From an uncultured Collinsella sp. (GTDB lineage Bacteria; Actinomycetota; Coriobacteriia; Coriobacteriales; Coriobacteriaceae), in contig UQLF01000034.1 in NCBI GenBank assembly GCA_900541875.1, forward strand, positions 1-9,081: a stretch of 9,081 bases of DNA. Direction: 5' to 3'. Shown here in pieces: positions 7,354 through 9,081 of this stretch. Made by a program: the position numbers and the translations under genes. Position 1 is the first letter of the stretch; each line of letters opens with the position of its first letter. The notes beneath the pieces were generated by a model. It ran no database searches, had not been told where the DNA came from, and saw only the letters and a list, made by a program, of their open reading frames with translations.

Positions 7354-7417
7354 GGCCCAAGCTCCCTGGCCGTAACGGAGCGATTAATTAGCCGCCGCCC
7401 GTCAGCTCACCCAGGAT
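7354..7417. terminator. Short convergent intergenic gap with a weak hairpin
   Basis: Two genes end facing one another across 64 bp. The only stem seen is GCTCC (7361-7365) pairing with GGAGC (7377-7381) around an 11-nt loop, followed on + by an AT-rich GATTAATTA. It is too weak to be a convincing intrinsic terminator, and termination here may be factor-dependent. Confidence 0.2.
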
Positions 7418-8782
7418 CTAAACGTCAAGATGCGCACAATCAAGCGCCTTTTTGATAAGAGGGACAGATCGATCAGCCAAATACAACGGAATGTTGAGCA
7501 CCCCGTCGTCGAGCTTTAGGTTCTTAAGTGAGTAGCGGACCCTCAATGGAGTCGTCTCCGCATGCTTGTCGACATAGTACTTAAGGCTCTTGGAATGAAC
7601 GACCTCTCCCGATTTGACCTCGACGGGAACGATTTCGTTTCCGACTTGAATCAAAAAATCGACTTCGTGCTTCGGCTTCTCGTTTGTCCAATAACGCGGA
7701 GCAGCATCTAACTGTGAAAGTAATGCCTGAAGCACATAGTTCTCGGCGAACGAACCTTTGAACTCCGAAAATAGCGCATCCGAGATGGCAAAAGCGGACG
7801 CATCCAGCCTTGCCATGCGGCGCAGCAAGCCGACATCAAGACAGTAGACTTTAAATGCCTTGAGGTCTTCGTACGCAGAGAGCGGCACACCACCGGCAGC
7901 ATTAAGGCGAACCGCCGTGATGAGCCCAGCATCGGCAAGCCATTCCAGAGCATCCTCGTATTCTCGAGCACGAGCCCCCTCGCGCACCGCACCCCAAACG
8001 AACTTTTTGTTCTCGCGCGCCAACTGAGCTGGAATCGAGTTCCATATTTGTGAAAGCTTGGCGAACTGCGCACGGCCACCATGCTTGGCAAAATCGCGCT
8101 CGTAGGAATCCAAGAGATCAGACAACACCTTATCGACCTGAACGATATCGCCCGTCTCCACCCACCGGCCAAGAGCCTCTGGCATGCCGCCGCATGCAAA
8201 ATAACGACGAAGATGCTCGACGAGACGGACATGGAAGAAATCGGGCACTGTCTCGATCTGATCAAGGCCGCCAAGGTATTCGTCGTAGTTTGCAGCGCCC
8301 TCGGCTTTCAGAAACTCGGAAAAGCTCATGGGGCGCATCTCCATGAACTCGACCTTTCCCACCGGAAAAGCGCTGGTCTCACGGGACAAGCGAACGCCCA
8401 ACAAAGACCCTGCGCATGCGACGTGATACTCGGGGGCCTCGTCACAGAAGTATTTAAGGGCGCCGACTGCAGAAAGACAATCCTGGATCTCATCAATAAT
8501 AAGCAGCGTTTCGCCGGGATCGATAGGCTGTCCAAGTGCCAGGGAAAGATTTGAGATGATCCGCCGAGGATCGCGCGTACCTTCGAAAAACTGAGCGTAC
8601 TCGCTCTGTACCCCAGGTGACGGCTCCTCGAGCGTCAGATACACGAAATTGAGGTACGAGGTTCGGCCGAACTCCTTAAGCGCCCACGTCTTTCCAACCT
8701 GGCGCGCCACCTTAAGGATAAGCGGCTTACGATATTCTGACGCTTTCCAAGCGTTAAGCTTGGCAATGATATCTCGCTGCAT
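7418..8782 (-). CDS. AAA-type ATPase with DUF4143 nuclease-like C-terminal domain
   Basis: A 454-residue protein of the common AAA_14/DUF4143 type, whose cellular role is not established. The N-terminal ATPase has a P-loop-like VARQVGKT (25-32), Walker B LLIIDEIQD (93-101, acidic pair D97/E98) and a sensor-like CAGSLLG (123-129). The C-terminal region has a PD-(D/E)xK arrangement: Glu347 (FAENYV), Asp375 in HEVDFLI, and Glu388-x-Lys390 in VPVEVKSG. The first P-loop position, usually Gly in this family's GARQVGKT, is Val25. The start at 8782 is chosen over an in-frame ATG at 8845 because GGGAGG lies seven bases upstream of it and the product begins MQRDIIAKLNAWK, typical of the family. It is a single gene with its own promoter region containing paired CRP/FNR-like sites. 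Full length, no frameshift seen. Confidence 0.93.
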   Translation of the reverse strand: MQRDIIAKLNAWKASEYRKPLILKVARQVGKTWALKEFGRTSYLNFVYLTLEEPSPGVQSEYAQFFEGTRDPRRIISNLSLALGQPIDPGETLLIIDEIQDCLSAVGALKYFCDEAPEYHVACAGSLLGVRLSRETSAFPVGKVEFMEMRPMSFSEFLKAEGAANYDEYLGGLDQIETVPDFFHVRLVEHLRRYFACGGMPEALGRWVETGDIVQVDKVLSDLLDSYERDFAKHGGRAQFAKLSQIWNSIPAQLARENKKFVWGAVREGARAREYEDALEWLADAGLITAVRLNAAGGVPLSAYEDLKAFKVYCLDVGLLRRMARLDASAFAISDALFSEFKGSFAENYVLQALLSQLDAAPRYWTNEKPKHEVDFLIQVGNEIVPVEVKSGEVVHSKSLKYYVDKHAETTPLRVRYSLKNLKLDDGVLNIPLYLADRSVPLIKKALDCAHLDV

Positions 8783-8811
8783 GACCGAACCTCCCGCAAA
8801 GAAACTTCCGT

Positions 8812-8833
8812 AAACGTGATATTTCCCACATTT
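8812..8833. promoter_or_regulatory. CRP/FNR-like box 2, overlapping the -10 region
   Basis: AAACGTGA (8812-8819), six bases, then CCACATTT (8826-8833): the GTGA-N6-TCAC layout with six of eight arm positions symmetric. It overlaps the candidate -10 and lies near the transcription start, a position expected to repress. Confidence 0.4.
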
Positions 8834-8835
8834 TA
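8830..8835 (-). promoter_or_regulatory. Candidate -10 of the DUF4143 ATPase gene
   Basis: TAAAAT on the - strand would start transcription near 8823, about 40 nt before the ATG at 8782. The -35 position 17 bp upstream reads TAAATG (8858-8853), a poor match, and falls in the centre of the upstream CRP-like box. The promoter may therefore be weak or regulator-dependent. Confidence 0.3.
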
Positions 8836-8844
8836 CCCTAGGCA

Positions 8845-8866
8845 AAACGTGACATTTATCACATTT
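8845..8866. promoter_or_regulatory. CRP/FNR-like box 1
   Basis: AAACGTGA (8845-8852), CATTTA, then TCACATTT (8859-8866): arms match at seven of eight positions and nearly equal the CRP consensus (AAATGTGA-N6-TCACATTT). Its centre is 33 bp, about three helical turns, from that of box 2, so two dimers would sit on one DNA face. The family of the binder (CRP, FNR or other) is inference. Confidence 0.55.
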
Positions 8867-8912
8867 ACGGAAGTTTTAAGCTCATTTCGCCACACTTTCA
8901 TCACATTGAAAA

Positions 8913-8939
8913 GGCGGAGGCGCATTTTGCGCCTCCGCC
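8913..8939 (-). terminator. Strong intrinsic terminator of an upstream - strand gene beyond the window
   Basis: GGCGGAGGCGCA (8913-8924) and TGCGCCTCCGCC (8928-8939) form a perfect 12-bp GC-rich stem with a TTT loop. Read on the - strand it is followed by TTTTCAAT, a short T-tract, so it should end a transcript arriving from the right. It also insulates the ATPase gene's promoter. Confidence 0.8.
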
Positions 8940-9081
8940 ACCATCTTTCCTATCAGCCCGCCTGACCCGAACGGCCGAGTCGTCACGGAACCAGGGAGCC
9001 CCGGGCCGGGGGGGGGGGGGGGAGAAAAGACCCCCCCCCCCAAGAAAGCCCCGTTATTTTGGCGTGGGGTTGGGGGGGGGG
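8940..9081. other. Right-end region: no gene seen; low-complexity, probably unreliable sequence
   Basis: From 8940 to about 9000 the sequence looks ordinary. On the - strand it holds tandem stops TGA-TAG (8955-8950), as expected downstream of a gene, but the frame is blocked again nine codons upstream. From about 9000 the sequence breaks down into runs: 15 G (9008-9022), 11 C (9031-9041) and 10 G (9072-9081). This resembles poly-G artefact from two-colour sequencing at a contig end rather than biology. Confidence 0.7.

Larger units (their letters stand above)
8802..8876. repeat. Long inverted repeat flanking the ATPase gene's promoter
   Basis: AAACTTCCGTAAACGTGATA (8802-8821) reappears in reverse complement at 8857-8876 with one difference (AAACTTCCGTAAATGTGATA), separated by 35 bp. 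The outer half of each arm (AAACTTCCGTAA) is not explained by the CRP-like boxes and may be a second protein's site. If transcription starts within the spacer, only one arm enters the mRNA, so a DNA-level role is more likely than an RNA hairpin. Confidence 0.7.

Noticed and set aside
8953..8982. C-terminal fragment of a - strand gene ending at the TGA at 8955-8953
   Set aside because: The frame is closed by another TGA at 8985-8983, leaving only nine codons. It could be real only if the sequence to the right contains errors.
9008..9081. G-runs as a G-quadruplex or phase-variable tract
   Set aside because: Several unrelated long G and C runs crowd the very end of the sequence with broken composition between them, which fits sequencing or assembly artefact better.
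1..9081. CRISPR arrays, tRNA or rRNA genes, insertion sequences, phage genes
   Set aside because: No regularly spaced repeats, cloverleaf-like segments, transposase or phage motifs were seen on either strand.

Overview
The window is a high-GC stretch of bacterial chromosome, probably one contig or most of one. By eye it is about 58-60 % G+C. Strong Shine-Dalgarno sites, tightly packed genes, a TTG start, and this mix of genes (an atypical heavy-metal P-type ATPase with a small partner protein, a paired ABC half-transporter operon next to an AraC regulator, and a DUF4143-type ATPase) suggest a gut Coriobacteriia such as Collinsella. That assignment is inference: there is no rRNA or other marker gene to test it.

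Layout, left to right. A possible C-terminal scrap of a + strand gene lies at the left edge (3-62). On the - strand follow a P1B-like metal-transporting ATPase (130-2205) and, just upstream of it in the same transcript, an 81-residue membrane-anchored protein with three cysteines (2224-2469). This two-gene operon has a clear promoter with 17-bp spacing, and a perfect inverted repeat fills the spacer between -35 and -10. A perfect hairpin (2620-2644) separates it from the next - strand operon, two half-size ABC transporters whose stop and start codons abut (6234-4408, then 4407-2650). Divergent from these is an AraC-family regulator on + (6349-7353), and the shared 114-bp intergenic region holds back-to-back promoters. 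The regulator converges on a - strand AAA-type ATPase with a DUF4143 nuclease-like C-terminus (7418-8782). Its upstream region is crowded with CRP/FNR-like TGTGA-type boxes and a 20-bp inverted repeat. A strong terminator (8913-8939) marks the end of a gene that should lie further right, but the last 80 bases collapse into G and C homopolymers that look like sequencing artefact.

How the parts may work together. The AraC plus two-ABC layout resembles the YbtA/YbtPQ and IrtAB type systems, in which exporter-fold ABC pairs import metal-chelate or siderophore complexes. The neighbouring P-type ATPase operon is also a metal-transport unit, with an operator-like site in its promoter. A regulated metal (possibly iron) acquisition and homeostasis island is therefore a reasonable hypothesis, though no substrate can be read from the sequence. 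The DUF4143 ATPase looks like an unrelated, separately regulated gene of unknown role.
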